64,000 nucleotides of DNA from QALR01 sp900552255 (GTDB lineage: Bacteria > Bacillota > Clostridia > Oscillospirales > CAG-272), in assembly GCA_048526005.1 (NCBI GenBank), contig DBFVEH010000004.1, positions 10,072 to 74,071 of the forward strand, in the 5' to 3' direction. A program made the position numbers and the translations under genes. Positions 43,606 to 52,467 of this stretch are shown one piece after another. Position 1 is the stretch's first letter. Every line of letters begins with the position of its first letter. The notes under the pieces are model-generated. The model was not told the DNA's origin. It ran no database searches and worked only from the letters and a program-made list of their open reading frames with translations.

Positions 43606-43620
43606 TCATTCCCACTCGAC
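43606..43620. repeat. Right 15-bp direct repeat (end of guaA)
   Basis: TCATTCCCACTCGAC; on the minus strand it encodes V-E-W-E and the TGA stop of guaA. Confidence 0.75.
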
Positions 43621-45474
43621 CGTTGCCGGCGGTTTTCCGGTCACATCATAATAGACGGAAGAAATCCGGCCGCCGAATTTTTCAAGTATCTCATTTGCAG
43701 CCTCCGTCAGTGCGGAAGCATCAAAATCCTTGCCGGGCACGGCGGGACGGGCTGTCATGAAATCGGTCGTGCAGACCGCGCGCACGGCGATGGAATACTT
43801 ATCCCGCTCTCCGTCGGCAAACGGCAGCAGCACAGCAAAGCACTGGCTGATATTTTGATTCATGAGCTTACTTGTCACAATCGCGTCCGCCTCGCGCAGA
43901 AGATCGGTCGATTCATAGCCGATATGGAGGGGCTTGAAGTGAAATTCGCCGAAAGCGGCGGCGCTGCCTGCGATACGGTAAGCGACGCGGTTAATAAAGG
44001 CACATTCATTCGGAATGAGCTTGGCCACATCAAAAATGCTATCCCAATCCGTGGCGCCGGCATCTTCACTCTTCAAGACAGCAAGATGACGATAGCTGCG
44101 GTGGTCGCCCTGTACGCCGACGCTGTTCATCGGTGCGACAGCGGCGATATATCCTTTTCCGCCCGCAAGGTTTTCAAGGCGGGCAAGCGATTCCCTGTCC
44201 GGAAGCACCGCCGGCTCATCCGCGCAGATGATTCGCACGCAAAGCCCCGGCCCGGGGAACGGCTGACGCGATGCGATGGACTCGTCCAGTCCCAGCATAC
44301 GGGCGACCTTGCGCACCTCATCCTTATGCCAGTCCCAGTTGGTTTCGATGATCATGCCGCGCTCTCTCGCCTGACGGACGATATCCACATCGTTGTGGTG
44401 CGTCTTGATCTTATTGGCATAGCCGCTGACGTCCGGATTTCCGCTTTCAATGAGGTCCGGACGAAGCGTTCCCTGCGCGAGAAAAGTAGAATCAAAATCG
44501 ATGCCGAGGCTTTCGGCGGCCTCCCTTGTCACCTTGATGAACATGGAGCCGACGATTTTTCGCTTCATTTCCGGGTCACAGGTCTCGGCAAGCGGTCCGA
44601 TGATCGTTCCCGTACCGTCGTCTACCTTCCCGAAGAAGAATTCCTCCGCGGCATTGACGCGCTTCATATTGACAAGACCGAGCGAGGCGAGATTCTCACA
44701 GATGATGTCGCTTTCGTTCTTGCGCATCATGCCGTGATCGATATGGATGGCATAGACGTCCTCCGGCGGGAGCGCTTTTGTGAGCAGCGCCGCCGTCACG
44801 GCGGAATCCACGCCGCCGGAGACGAGCACCATCACTTTGCTCCCTGCGGCACGGCGGCGGATCATGGCAACCGAGGTCTCGATCCGGTCGTCCAGCGCAT
44901 ATACCTCGGTAAGACCGCAGATGCCGCGCAGAAAATTATTTAACATCTGGATACCGTTTACCGTCGGATCGACCTCCGGATGAAACTGGACTCCTGCGAT
45001 TCTGCGCTTCTCATCATAAATGGCAGCGACGACGTCACCGGTTTTCCCGACGCAGGCAAAGCCGGGCGCCATGACCTGCACGGCATCGCCGTGACTCATC
45101 AGCACCGGCTGCTTTTTGTCCAGTCCCGCAAAAAGCGGGCAGGAAGGCTCCACATCGATCATGATCTGACCGTACTCCGTTTTGACGTCCGGCATCACCC
45201 GTCCGCCGAAATGCTCGCAGATAAGCTGCATCCCATAGCAGATACCGAGCATCGGACGGCCGAGCTCGAAAATGCCCTCGTCATATTTCGGCGCCGCGTC
45301 GCTCCAAACGCTCGACGGTCCTCCGCTCAAAATAAATGCGGAATAATCCGCAAGCTTCGTTATCTCAACCCCGATCGGAAAGATATCCGAATAAACGCCC
45401 GCCTCACGGACACGTCTGTCGATGACCTTCGTGTACTGTCCGCCGCAGTCCAAAATCGCAATTTTTTCCTTCAT
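43606..45474 (-). CDS. guaA: GMP synthase, glutamine-hydrolysing (long form)
   Basis: 622 aa, about 100 longer than the common 510-525 aa bacterial enzyme because of a larger C-terminal dimer region. The glutamine amidotransferase has Cys79 in GICYGM and His165/Glu167 in FHPEVDP. The ATP pyrophosphatase P-loop SGGVDS is at 219-224. Further GTLRPDLIESG and PFPGPGLCVRI, with the C-terminal end VEWE. Converts XMP to GMP. GGAAGGTTTTGAGAT precedes the ATG. No purine riboswitch is visible upstream. Its last codons serve as the repeat of the adjoining insert. Confidence 0.96.
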   Translation of the reverse strand: MKEKIAILDCGGQYTKVIDRRVREAGVYSDIFPIGVEITKLADYSAFILSGGPSSVWSDAAPKYDEGIFELGRPMLGICYGMQLICEHFGGRVMPDVKTEYGQIMIDVEPSCPLFAGLDKKQPVLMSHGDAVQVMAPGFACVGKTGDVVAAIYDEKRRIAGVQFHPEVDPTVNGIQMLNNFLRGICGLTEVYALDDRIETSVAMIRRRAAGSKVMVLVSGGVDSAVTAALLTKALPPEDVYAIHIDHGMMRKNESDIICENLASLGLVNMKRVNAAEEFFFGKVDDGTGTIIGPLAETCDPEMKRKIVGSMFIKVTREAAESLGIDFDSTFLAQGTLRPDLIESGNPDVSGYANKIKTHHNDVDIVRQARERGMIIETNWDWHKDEVRKVARMLGLDESIASRQPFPGPGLCVRIICADEPAVLPDRESLARLENLAGGKGYIAAVAPMNSVGVQGDHRSYRHLAVLKSEDAGATDWDSIFDVAKLIPNECAFINRVAYRIAGSAAAFGEFHFKPLHIGYESTDLLREADAIVTSKLMNQNISQCFAVLLPFADGERDKYSIAVRAVCTTDFMTARPAVPGKDFDASALTEAANEILEKFGGRISSVYYDVTGKPPATVEWE

Positions 45475-45574
45475 ATCTCAAAACCTTCCGAAAATTTTAT
45501 TGATTCAGGCTATAATAGATTCATTATATATAAAAAGAGATAAAAAAGCAAGATGGCAAGCGCAAAAAACAGAA

Positions 45575-46053
45575 AAACATGTCGTTTTCTCACCGACGAG
45601 AAAACGACATGTTTCTCCTTGCCAAGGAGAAGAATACGTACTTTTCTCCGCAGGGAGAAAAGATACCAAAAGAGCTGTTGAGGCTACCGCCTCAAACTCC
45701 CATCCATCTGCTGGGAAGCATATACCCACGGCTCGAAGGTGTTGCAGTGCTCGCAAAGCTCGCACAGGCCACCACTCGCCGTGCGAAAAGTTCGTGCGGC
45801 TGGAAACTCCGCGCCCGCAGGCGCAAACTGCTGGATTGCACTCGCCGTCCGTTCGGCGTGTTCCGCCGTGGATTGCACGAGTTTACCGAGTGCAAACACG
45901 TGCCGGGAGCCGACGAGATGCGTTTTCGGCTCGCACAAACGGTCAAGCCGGAGGCTTGCAGTTCTTTTGATGCTTTTCTTTCTGTAAAGAAAAGCATGCT
46001 TCTCTCCTTTCCAAAGGAGACGGGACGGCTGCTCTGCATACCGTCCCGTTTTA
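45575..46053. repeat. Hairpin-mosaic segment B (gene-free stretch between guaA and the ABC operon)
   Basis: No convincing gene in about 590 bp. Instead a string of short perfect hairpins: 45575-45614 (17-bp stem AAACATGTCGTTTTCTC), TTCTCCTTG/CAAGGAGAA at 45613-45631, CTTTTCTCC/GGAGAAAAG, TTGAGGC/GCCTCAA, GCGCC/GGCGC, TTGCAC/GTGCAA, GCTTTTCTTT/AAAGAAAAGC, TCTCCTTT/AAAGGAGA, and a last stem ACGGGACGG/CCGTCCCGT followed by TTTTATTTT. The end looks like a plus-strand terminator. Open frames across it are low-complexity shadows. Confidence 0.6.
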
Positions 46054-46068
46054 TTTTATGAAGAGAAT

Positions 46069-47529
46069 TTACATTTCCCGCCTTGTAAAGGCATCCCACG
46101 CCGTCCATCCGAACACGACAAGATGACAGAGAATGACCGCCACGGCAAAGCCGAACGTCTGACCGGCATAGAGCTCCGTTCCCGCATACAGCGCCGGAAG
46201 ATCAAGATTGGCAAACAGCAGATATCTGCCGAAATCGACGCCGAAGTTGCGCAGAAGCGTTTCGATCAGCGATCCGGAGAAAAATACGAGCAGCGACACG
46301 CTGATAGCGAGCGCATTCCCCTTGATAAGCGTCGAAATTGCAAGCGCAAGCATCGTCATTGCCAAGATCTCTACGGTCGAGAGCAGATAATCTCCCATAA
46401 TCGAGACCAAAGGCGAGCTCGTCACAACGGTGCCGTTCTGTATGGAGAGCATAGGCAGCGCGAGCTCTGCCGTCCCGAAAAAGATCATACAGCACAATAG
46501 TGAGAGCAAGTAGAGCGCCGCCAGCATCACGATTCCAAAAAGAAGCACCGTGACAAATTTGGCGACAAGGATTTTCCACCGCTTCGCCGGACTCATAAGC
46601 AGGAATTTATAGGTCCCCTGCGAAAATTCCTCCGCCACGATGCTTCCGGCAATCACGATGCACATGACGCCTACAAGCTTAATAAGCGTCTTGCAGACGG
46701 CGAAAACAGACCAAAAGCTGAATTCCGAAAGCTCAAACAAGCTGCTGTTCCTCACATCCGACGAAATATCTCTTGCGATCCCATTTTCAAGACGATAGAT
46801 CCCCAGCGTGATGTCGTCTTTCAGCGCATCGATCGTTACATCCGGAACCATATCGCCCGCCTCTTTGCGCGCAGTAAGCTCGGCCAAAGACGCCTTGCTC
46901 TGCAAAACCGATTCGAGCAGCGTGTTGATCTCGTCCGTTCCCGGAGCAATATCCTTTTCAAGCGCATACTGATAGAACCACAGCTGCGCTTCCCTGTCTG
47001 TTCCCTCGCCGCCGGCAAGCAGTTCGGCAATCTTTTCCTGATAATAAAGCCTCCAGCCGTTCTCCGCCATATAGCTTTCGAGCTGTACGATTCTTGCGGA
47101 ATAAGCCTGCGCAAGCTCGCCGGCGGTTCCGTTTTCCAGCGCAAACTTATCCGCGCAATACTCGGAATAAAGCCCCTCCGTATAAAGCCAGTCGTCATAG
47201 CGCACTTCTCTATCCTCAAGGAATTTCCAGTATTCATATTCCTGTTTTGATTCCATATCGCAGGAAAGTATGCTGCCGTCCTCGGCCGCAACGATGGATC
47301 TCTCATACTGCTCTCGGTAATACTCCACATTTCCGGCGACCTCACTCCACCGAAAGGACTCCTGCTGCCAATCGTAATCCGAATTCGATACTGCGATAAC
47401 CTTGCATAGGCCGGTAAAGCCGATCACAACCGCGACAAAAAGCACGGTCATGATAAGCGTTCCCCTCTTCCTTATCAGCTTGATAATCTCATTCTGAACA
47501 AGCTTTATGAATTTATGCAATCTGAGCAC
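46069..47529 (-). CDS. ABC-2 type exporter permease
   Basis: About 486 aa. First helix at residues 24-46, a long extracellular domain (about 47-265), then five membrane segments to the C-terminus, the usual ABC-2 layout with ECF-like loop EEFSQGTYKFLLMSPAKRWKILVAK. The frame opens with GTG 47529 directly after AAGGGG; TTG 47520, with better spacing, is an alternative. The start overlaps the ATPase stop. Substrate unknown. Confidence 0.88.
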   Translation of the reverse strand: MLRLHKFIKLVQNEIIKLIRKRGTLIMTVLFVAVVIGFTGLCKVIAVSNSDYDWQQESFRWSEVAGNVEYYREQYERSIVAAEDGSILSCDMESKQEYEYWKFLEDREVRYDDWLYTEGLYSEYCADKFALENGTAGELAQAYSARIVQLESYMAENGWRLYYQEKIAELLAGGEGTDREAQLWFYQYALEKDIAPGTDEINTLLESVLQSKASLAELTARKEAGDMVPDVTIDALKDDITLGIYRLENGIARDISSDVRNSSLFELSEFSFWSVFAVCKTLIKLVGVMCIVIAGSIVAEEFSQGTYKFLLMSPAKRWKILVAKFVTVLLFGIVMLAALYLLSLLCCMIFFGTAELALPMLSIQNGTVVTSSPLVSIMGDYLLSTVEILAMTMLALAISTLIKGNALAISVSLLVFFSGSLIETLLRNFGVDFGRYLLFANLDLPALYAGTELYAGQTFGFAVAVILCHLVVFGWTAWDAFTRREM

Positions 47530-48487
47530 CCCCTTCCGAGCCGGTCATCTGAATAAACACGTCCTCAAGCCGCTTATTTTCTTTCGGGGAAACCGTATAC
47601 AGCTCAATTCCCGCCGAGATCACCGCGCGGTTGACACGCGCTATCATAGCGTCGGCGCCCTCCTTCGGAAGCACAAGTTCAAGGTTTCCGTCCTCCGTGA
47701 GCTTCCGGTCCGTCTCATCGAGGAAATCGAGCGCAGCACGCGCCGCCGCGGCGTCGGAGGTGCGCAGGATAAAATCGCACTTGTCCGCGGCCGTCGCGGA
47801 AAGCAGCTCCGCCGTCGTGCTCACGCATTGCAGACACCCGTTCACAATGACGCCCACCCGATCGCACATCATCTCCATTTCGCTCATCAAATGGCTGGAA
47901 ACGATCATTGCGCAGCCGAACTCGTGCGCGAGCTTTTTGAAAATGTCGCGCAGCTCCTTGATCCCGGCGGGGTCAAGTCCGTTCGTCGGCTCGTCGAGAA
48001 TCAGCACCTTCGGGTCGCCGAGGATGGCCTGCGCGACGCCGAGCCGCTGGCGCATGCCGAGCGAATATTTGCCGACCTTGTCATGAATCCGATTGCCAAG
48101 TCCCACAAGACTTACGACCTCGCGGATTCTATCCTCATTGATTTTGTTCCGGCGGATTCTCGCATACTGCAAAAGATTGTCCCAGCCGCTCATGTATTTA
48201 TAAAATTCCGGATTTTCCACGATGCCGCCGAGTGAGGCGATCGCGGCTTCATACTCATGTCTGAGATCATGCCCGCCGATACGGATCGTCCCCTCGTCCA
48301 GCATCAGCATACCAACGGCGATCTTGATGGTCGTCGTCTTGCCCGCGCCGTTCGGGCCGAGCAGGCCGAACACCTCGCCGGCATACGCTTCAAAGGAAAT
48401 ATCGTGCAGGATCTCGCGTCCGCCGAGACTTTTTGTAAGGTGCTCCACCGAAAACATCGTCGTTTTCCCTTCCGCCGTCCCGTTCAT
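47513..48487 (-). CDS. ABC transporter ATP-binding protein
   Basis: 324 aa. Walker A GPNGAGKTTT, Q-loop region GGIVENPEFYKYMSG, signature YSLGMRQRLGVAQA, Walker B VLILDEP, H-switch SSHLMSEME. The C-terminal 90 residues form the accessory domain seen in bacitracin/lantibiotic-type and other DrrA-like ATPases. GGAGGTGCCGGAGA precedes the ATG, which overlaps the upstream gene by 4 nt. Confidence 0.96.
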   Translation of the reverse strand: MNGTAEGKTTMFSVEHLTKSLGGREILHDISFEAYAGEVFGLLGPNGAGKTTTIKIAVGMLMLDEGTIRIGGHDLRHEYEAAIASLGGIVENPEFYKYMSGWDNLLQYARIRRNKINEDRIREVVSLVGLGNRIHDKVGKYSLGMRQRLGVAQAILGDPKVLILDEPTNGLDPAGIKELRDIFKKLAHEFGCAMIVSSHLMSEMEMMCDRVGVIVNGCLQCVSTTAELLSATAADKCDFILRTSDAAAARAALDFLDETDRKLTEDGNLELVLPKEGADAMIARVNRAVISAGIELYTVSPKENKRLEDVFIQMTGSEGGAQIA

Positions 48488-49224
48488 TCTCCGGCACCTC
48501 CCTCCACGATTTCCATATCGGGCGTATCAATACAGGAATATCCCGCATAGACGATCTTCCATTCCCCGTCCCTTTTTTCGAGATAGAGCCTCATATATCC
48601 GATACACCGTCCCTCATAATCCGTCTCTTTTCCTGCTTCGGGACCTACTTCTCCCTCTCCGCTCTCCCAAACATAAGTATCTTGATAATATCCATATTGT
48701 CCGGGACAATAAATGCTGTCGCACTTATAGCCGCGCACGCGGAGCATCCCGTCTATCTGCATGAGCACCGAAGCACTGCTTGGCCCTGTCTTTGAGATGC
48801 TCAAGCCATGATCTCCCTCCACCGGCTCAAGAGAAAGGGACAAAATCTCCCCGCCGGCCATGCCGCTCTCCAAATACTCGCGGTAAGCCGATTCGATCTC
48901 CTCGATATTCTGCGCCGAAACGCCGGAAAGAGCACCGCTTTTCTTATACGTGAAATACTTGTCCGTAAAAGCGGAAAACTCTCTCATCCTTGCGCTTATT
49001 TCCTCCTCGGTCAGCGCATGCTCCTCCGTCGTTCCCTCAAAGCCGACGTGAAATTCAGCCAAATCGGAAAGATAGGTTTTCATCATCTTCTCGATTTCCG
49101 GCTTATCGGCTCTTTTAAACGTTTGTCCGGTAACGACCGTATAGAGCACCACCGCCAAGACGATCACAAGCCCAAGCGCGATACCGCGGTTCAACCTGCG
49201 AAAAAACAGCTTGCCTTTCTTCAT
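48484..49224 (-). CDS. Membrane-anchored extracytoplasmic protein of the ABC operon
   Basis: 246 aa from ATG 49224 (MKKGKLFFRR); the longer frame to 49341 is not supported. One N-terminal helix (residues 16-33), then an extracytoplasmic acidic domain with an alpha region (40-125) and a beta-rich end containing a CxxxxC pair (YKCDSIYCPG). First gene of the operon, overlapping the ATPase by 4 nt. It may sense or bind what the exporter moves. Family not recognised. Confidence 0.78.
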   Translation of the reverse strand: MKKGKLFFRRLNRGIALGLVIVLAVVLYTVVTGQTFKRADKPEIEKMMKTYLSDLAEFHVGFEGTTEEHALTEEEISARMREFSAFTDKYFTYKKSGALSGVSAQNIEEIESAYREYLESGMAGGEILSLSLEPVEGDHGLSISKTGPSSASVLMQIDGMLRVRGYKCDSIYCPGQYGYYQDTYVWESGEGEVGPEAGKETDYEGRCIGYMRLYLEKRDGEWKIVYAGYSCIDTPDMEIVEGGAGE

Positions 49225-49482
49225 ACCTGATAAAGCCTCCGATATCCTATCGTAATCAAACGCTTCCGACGGCAAGCCTCGCACCGCCGAACACGTTTGA
49301 TTCATGAAACCCATTATAATGCCGACGGTGCGAAGATTCAACTACATTAAGTCGATTTTAAAAAAACTTTATGAAATTTTAAGAATCTAAGACATTCCCG
49401 AAAATCATATTTTCTCATGGGGAGATGACGGCTGCTCTCATGAACGGAATGTTAAAACGACGTAAAATTCTCTTCCGCCATG

Positions 49483-49511
49483 TTGACAATTAACATTTCG
49501 GATGTTATAAT
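49483..49511 (+). promoter_or_regulatory. deoR promoter with overlapping operator-like repeat
   Basis: Exact TTGACA, 17 nt, TATAAT. ATGTT-N7-AACAT (49480-49496) overlaps the -35 and is a likely autoregulatory site of the DeoR protein. Confidence 0.8.
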
Positions 49512-49611
49512 TTACAACGGTCAGATTTGGGCGTCTTTCTTTTTTAAGGAAGACCGTCCCGTTCACATATCCGCCGTTTCCCATCGCAGACGGCGGCGAA
49601 AGGAGGTGCGT

Positions 49612-50379
49612 ATGCCGGAAAACAGGCGAAAGAGGATACGGGATCTGCTGGCGGAAAAGCCGTTCGTTTCCCTTTCGGAGCTTGAAAATATGTTTCCGGA
49701 CGTCACAAGCATGACGCTGCGGCGCGACATCAATCTTCTCGAAGAAAAGGGCGAGCTCATCAAGGTGCGCGGCGGCGCAAAATCCATGAAATTCATCAAG
49801 ACCTCCATGGAGGACGAATTCGGCAAGCGGCTTTTTGAAAATCCCGAGGGAAAATCCAAAATCGCCGAGGCGGCGGCAAAGCTTGCCGCCGAAAGCCGTT
49901 CGGTTTTTCTTGATTCCGGTACGACGGCGCTGCGGCTTGCGGCGGTTTTGCCCGACATGCAGATCACCATCACCACGACAAGTCCGCACGTAGCGATCGA
50001 GCTTGCGAAAAAACAGCGCGTCATGGTCAATCTCGTCGGGGGGATCATCAATCACGACAACCTCTCTGTCTCCGGGATGCAGGCGCTGCGCTTCATCGAC
50101 GACATCAACATCGATCTCGCGTTCATCGTCCCCTCCGGCTGCTCGTCCTCCTCGGGCTTTACCTGCGGAAACTACTCCGAATGCGAGCTGAAGCGGCATA
50201 TCGTCAAAAAAGCCCGCCGCGTCGCGATCCTCATGGACCGCGACAAGCTCGACCGGTGTCTGCCCTATACGTTCTGCACGCCGGACAGTGCGCAGACGAT
50301 CATCACGGACGGAACACTTCCCGCCGAATACCGGGAATATCTCGCGGGCGGCGGCGCGGACATCATGGAAATCACGTAA
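49612..50379 (+). CDS. DeoR-family transcriptional regulator
   Basis: 255 aa from ATG 49612 (AAAGGAGGTGCGT upstream). HTH: FVSLSELENMFPDVTSMTLRRDINLLEEKGELIKVRGGA. The C-terminal sugar-phosphate-binding domain has FLDSGTTALRLAA and the later GCSSSSGFTCGNYSECELKRHIV. Such regulators sense phosphorylated sugars or related metabolites. It directly precedes the 2-oxoacid dehydrogenase genes, which are the probable targets. Confidence 0.92.
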   Translation: MPENRRKRIRDLLAEKPFVSLSELENMFPDVTSMTLRRDINLLEEKGELIKVRGGAKSMKFIKTSMEDEFGKRLFENPEGKSKIAEAAAKLAAESRSVFLDSGTTALRLAAVLPDMQITITTTSPHVAIELAKKQRVMVNLVGGIINHDNLSVSGMQALRFIDDINIDLAFIVPSGCSSSSGFTCGNYSECELKRHIVKKARRVAILMDRDKLDRCLPYTFCTPDSAQTIITDGTLPAEYREYLAGGGADIMEIT

Positions 50380-50457
50380 ACCCATCACCGGTTCCCGCAC
50401 GGCGGAGCGGATCCCGGAGAAAAAATACTTTAAATGTCCGCCGGGAATGGAGTTTTT

Positions 50458-51789
50458 ATGGCAACTGCTGTAATCATGCCGAGACAAGGTCAAAGCGTGG
50501 AAAGCTGCATCATCACGTCTTGGGCGAAAAAAGTCGGCGACAAGGTTGCGAAAGGAGACGTTCTGTTCTCCTACGAAACCGACAAATCCGCGTTCGACGA
50601 GGTAGCGGAGGTCGAAGGCACGCTGCTCAAAATTCTCGCGGCGGAGGGAGACGACGTTCCCTGCCTCGATATCGTCTGCTACATCGGCGCCGAGGGCGAG
50701 GATATCTCCGCGCTCGCGGGCGAAAAATCCGACACACCCGCCCCCGGAGCCGCTCCGGCAGCGGAAGCGCCCGCTGCGGCGGCACCGGAACGGGAGGAGG
50801 TCGTCTCCACGGCATCCGAGGCCGACGGCGAACGGCTCAAAATCTCGCCGCGTGCCAAAAATCTCGCGCTTAAAACCGATGCGGACATCGGCCGCGTCAC
50901 GCCGACAGGTCCCGAGGGCAGGATCATCGAACGCGACATCGTCCGCGCGCTCGACGCGGGCTTTGTCACGACGTCCGCGAACACCGAAGCATACCTGCGC
51001 GGCGAGACGCCCGCTGTAAAGGAAGAAGCCGCCGCGGAAGCGCCGGCGGCCGTTTCCGCGGCACCCGCGGTCTCCGCGCCCGCAGCCTGCGGAACGGGTT
51101 ATACCGATGTGAAGCTGCCGCAGATCCGGAAAGTCATCGCGAAATCGATGCACGCTTCCCTTTCCGAAATGGCGCAGCTCACTTTCAATTCCTCCTTTGA
51201 CGCGACGGCCATCATGAACCTGCGCGCGTCCTTGAAGGCGGGAGGCGAGGCGATGGGCATCGGCAGCATCACCATCAACGATATGATCGTCTTCGCCGCG
51301 GCGAAAATCCTGAAAAATCACAAGGACCTCAACGCGCATTTCCTCGGCGACAGCATGCGCTATTTCGACGGCGTCCATATGGGCATCGCGGTCGATACCG
51401 AGCGCGGACTCATGGTTCCCACCGTGTTCGACGCGGACCGCCTGTCCCTTGCGGAGCTTGCCAAGGCGTCGAAAGAGGTCATCAAGGAAGCGCAGGCCGG
51501 CACCATCAGCCCCGATAAGCTGAAAGGCGCGTCCTTTACGGTGAGCAATCTCGGTCCCACGGGCATCGAAAGCTTCACCCCCGTCATCAATCCGCCGCAG
51601 ACCGGCATTCTCGGCGTCTGCTCGCTGACCAGGCGCGTCAAGGAGGTAAACGGCGCCGCGGTGTTCTATCCGTGCATCCCGCTTTCTCTCACGTTCGATC
51701 ACAGAGCGCTTGACGGCGCGCCCGCCGCAAGATTTCTGCACGAGCTCTGCACGGCGCTCGAAAATTTCGAGCTTCTGCTTGTCAAATAA
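50458..51789 (+). CDS. Dihydrolipoyl acyltransferase (E2) of a 2-oxoacid dehydrogenase complex
   Basis: 443 aa. Lipoyl domain at residues 1-80 with Lys43 in ETDKSAF as the lipoylation site, an Ala/Pro-rich linker, a peripheral-subunit-binding domain (ISPRAKNLA to IIERDIVRAL, about 130-165), a second Ala/Pro linker, then the catalytic core ending with the HxxxDG motif DHRALDGAPAARFL. Moves the acyl group to CoA. GGAATGGAG lies upstream of ATG 50458. Confidence 0.95.
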   Translation: MATAVIMPRQGQSVESCIITSWAKKVGDKVAKGDVLFSYETDKSAFDEVAEVEGTLLKILAAEGDDVPCLDIVCYIGAEGEDISALAGEKSDTPAPGAAPAAEAPAAAAPEREEVVSTASEADGERLKISPRAKNLALKTDADIGRVTPTGPEGRIIERDIVRALDAGFVTTSANTEAYLRGETPAVKEEAAAEAPAAVSAAPAVSAPAACGTGYTDVKLPQIRKVIAKSMHASLSEMAQLTFNSSFDATAIMNLRASLKAGGEAMGIGSITINDMIVFAAAKILKNHKDLNAHFLGDSMRYFDGVHMGIAVDTERGLMVPTVFDADRLSLAELAKASKEVIKEAQAGTISPDKLKGASFTVSNLGPTGIESFTPVINPPQTGILGVCSLTRRVKEVNGAAVFYPCIPLSLTFDHRALDGAPAARFLHELCTALENFELLLVK

Positions 51790-51836
51790 AGACGCCTCCG
51801 CAGGGGGACAAGGAGATCCTATTCATAGACAATGCA

Positions 51837-52424
51837 ATGATCGGTAACATCATTTCCCTATCCGCGGTCTGCGTGACCTTGCTGCTCGGTATTGCAGGAC
51901 TGATTGCAAATTCTCTGATTCAAAGAAAAAGCAACAGCATACAGATCATCACGCAGTGCAGGCTGAAACGCAGAGAGCGGACGCATGAGATCGTTTCAGA
52001 GCTTTTGAAATATGGCGGCTCGTCTTTTGTCAGTTCGCTGACAGATCCGGAAAAAACGCAGACCGCAAAAGAAATCGTCGGACTGGTTTCCGAGTTGAGA
52101 GCTTTATACAGCTTTTCCTTCGACAAGGATATCCGCCTTGTTACGGCCGCCTTTGAAATCAAAGAACCGCTTTGCAATCATCTGCCCCAAAATGCCCTCT
52201 ATCCGTCCGAAATCAATGAAAAACGCCGGCTGTTTGCCGAGATCGCTGACATCTACCTGTCGACGGAATGGAAGCGGATCAAAGACGAAACCCTCGGCAA
52301 ACAGAAAAACGGAAAAAAGCGATTTGCGGGCTGGGAAAGCATATATGCGGAAAACGACGGTTATTTTTCCCGATCCGCCAATAGGGACATCTTCCCTGCC
52401 GACAAAAAACAAAATAATTTCTGA
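51837..52424 (+). CDS. Hypothetical membrane-anchored protein inside the dehydrogenase operon
   Basis: 195 aa. One N-terminal hydrophobic segment (residues 4-24), then a basic and helical cytoplasmic region. No known motif. The ribosome site is weak (GGAGATCC far upstream). It sits between E2 and E3 on the same strand. Base composition is lower in GC than E2 or E3, so it may be a later insertion into the operon. Confidence 0.7.
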   Translation: MIGNIISLSAVCVTLLLGIAGLIANSLIQRKSNSIQIITQCRLKRRERTHEIVSELLKYGGSSFVSSLTDPEKTQTAKEIVGLVSELRALYSFSFDKDIRLVTAAFEIKEPLCNHLPQNALYPSEINEKRRLFAEIADIYLSTEWKRIKDETLGKQKNGKKRFAGWESIYAENDGYFSRSANRDIFPADKKQNNF

Positions 52425-52467
52425 GAGATAATTTCAGCAGTCACAGGACTGCGGAACGGAGATCGAT

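Larger units (their letters stand above)
42778..43620. mobile_element. Small insert at the 3' end of guaA, bounded by 15-bp direct repeats
   Basis: An 828-bp AT-rich unit lies between two exact copies of TCATTCCCACTCGAC. One copy is the natural end of guaA; the other is a displaced duplicate of it. It contains one intact methyltransferase gene and a short 3' gene fragment (about 42785-42903, plus strand, ending PLYEPKIGYFNLI). No integrase is present, so it is a cargo remnant or is mobilised in trans. The 3' end of guaA is a known island integration site. Confidence 0.6.

Noticed and set aside
45579..46061. 160-aa open frame in the hairpin mosaic
   Set aside because: It only reads through a string of inverted repeats; several frames are open at once and none has a ribosome site or a recognisable protein.
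49438..51741. 767-aa open frame on the minus strand
   Set aside because: Antisense of the DeoR and E2 genes, with low-complexity composition.
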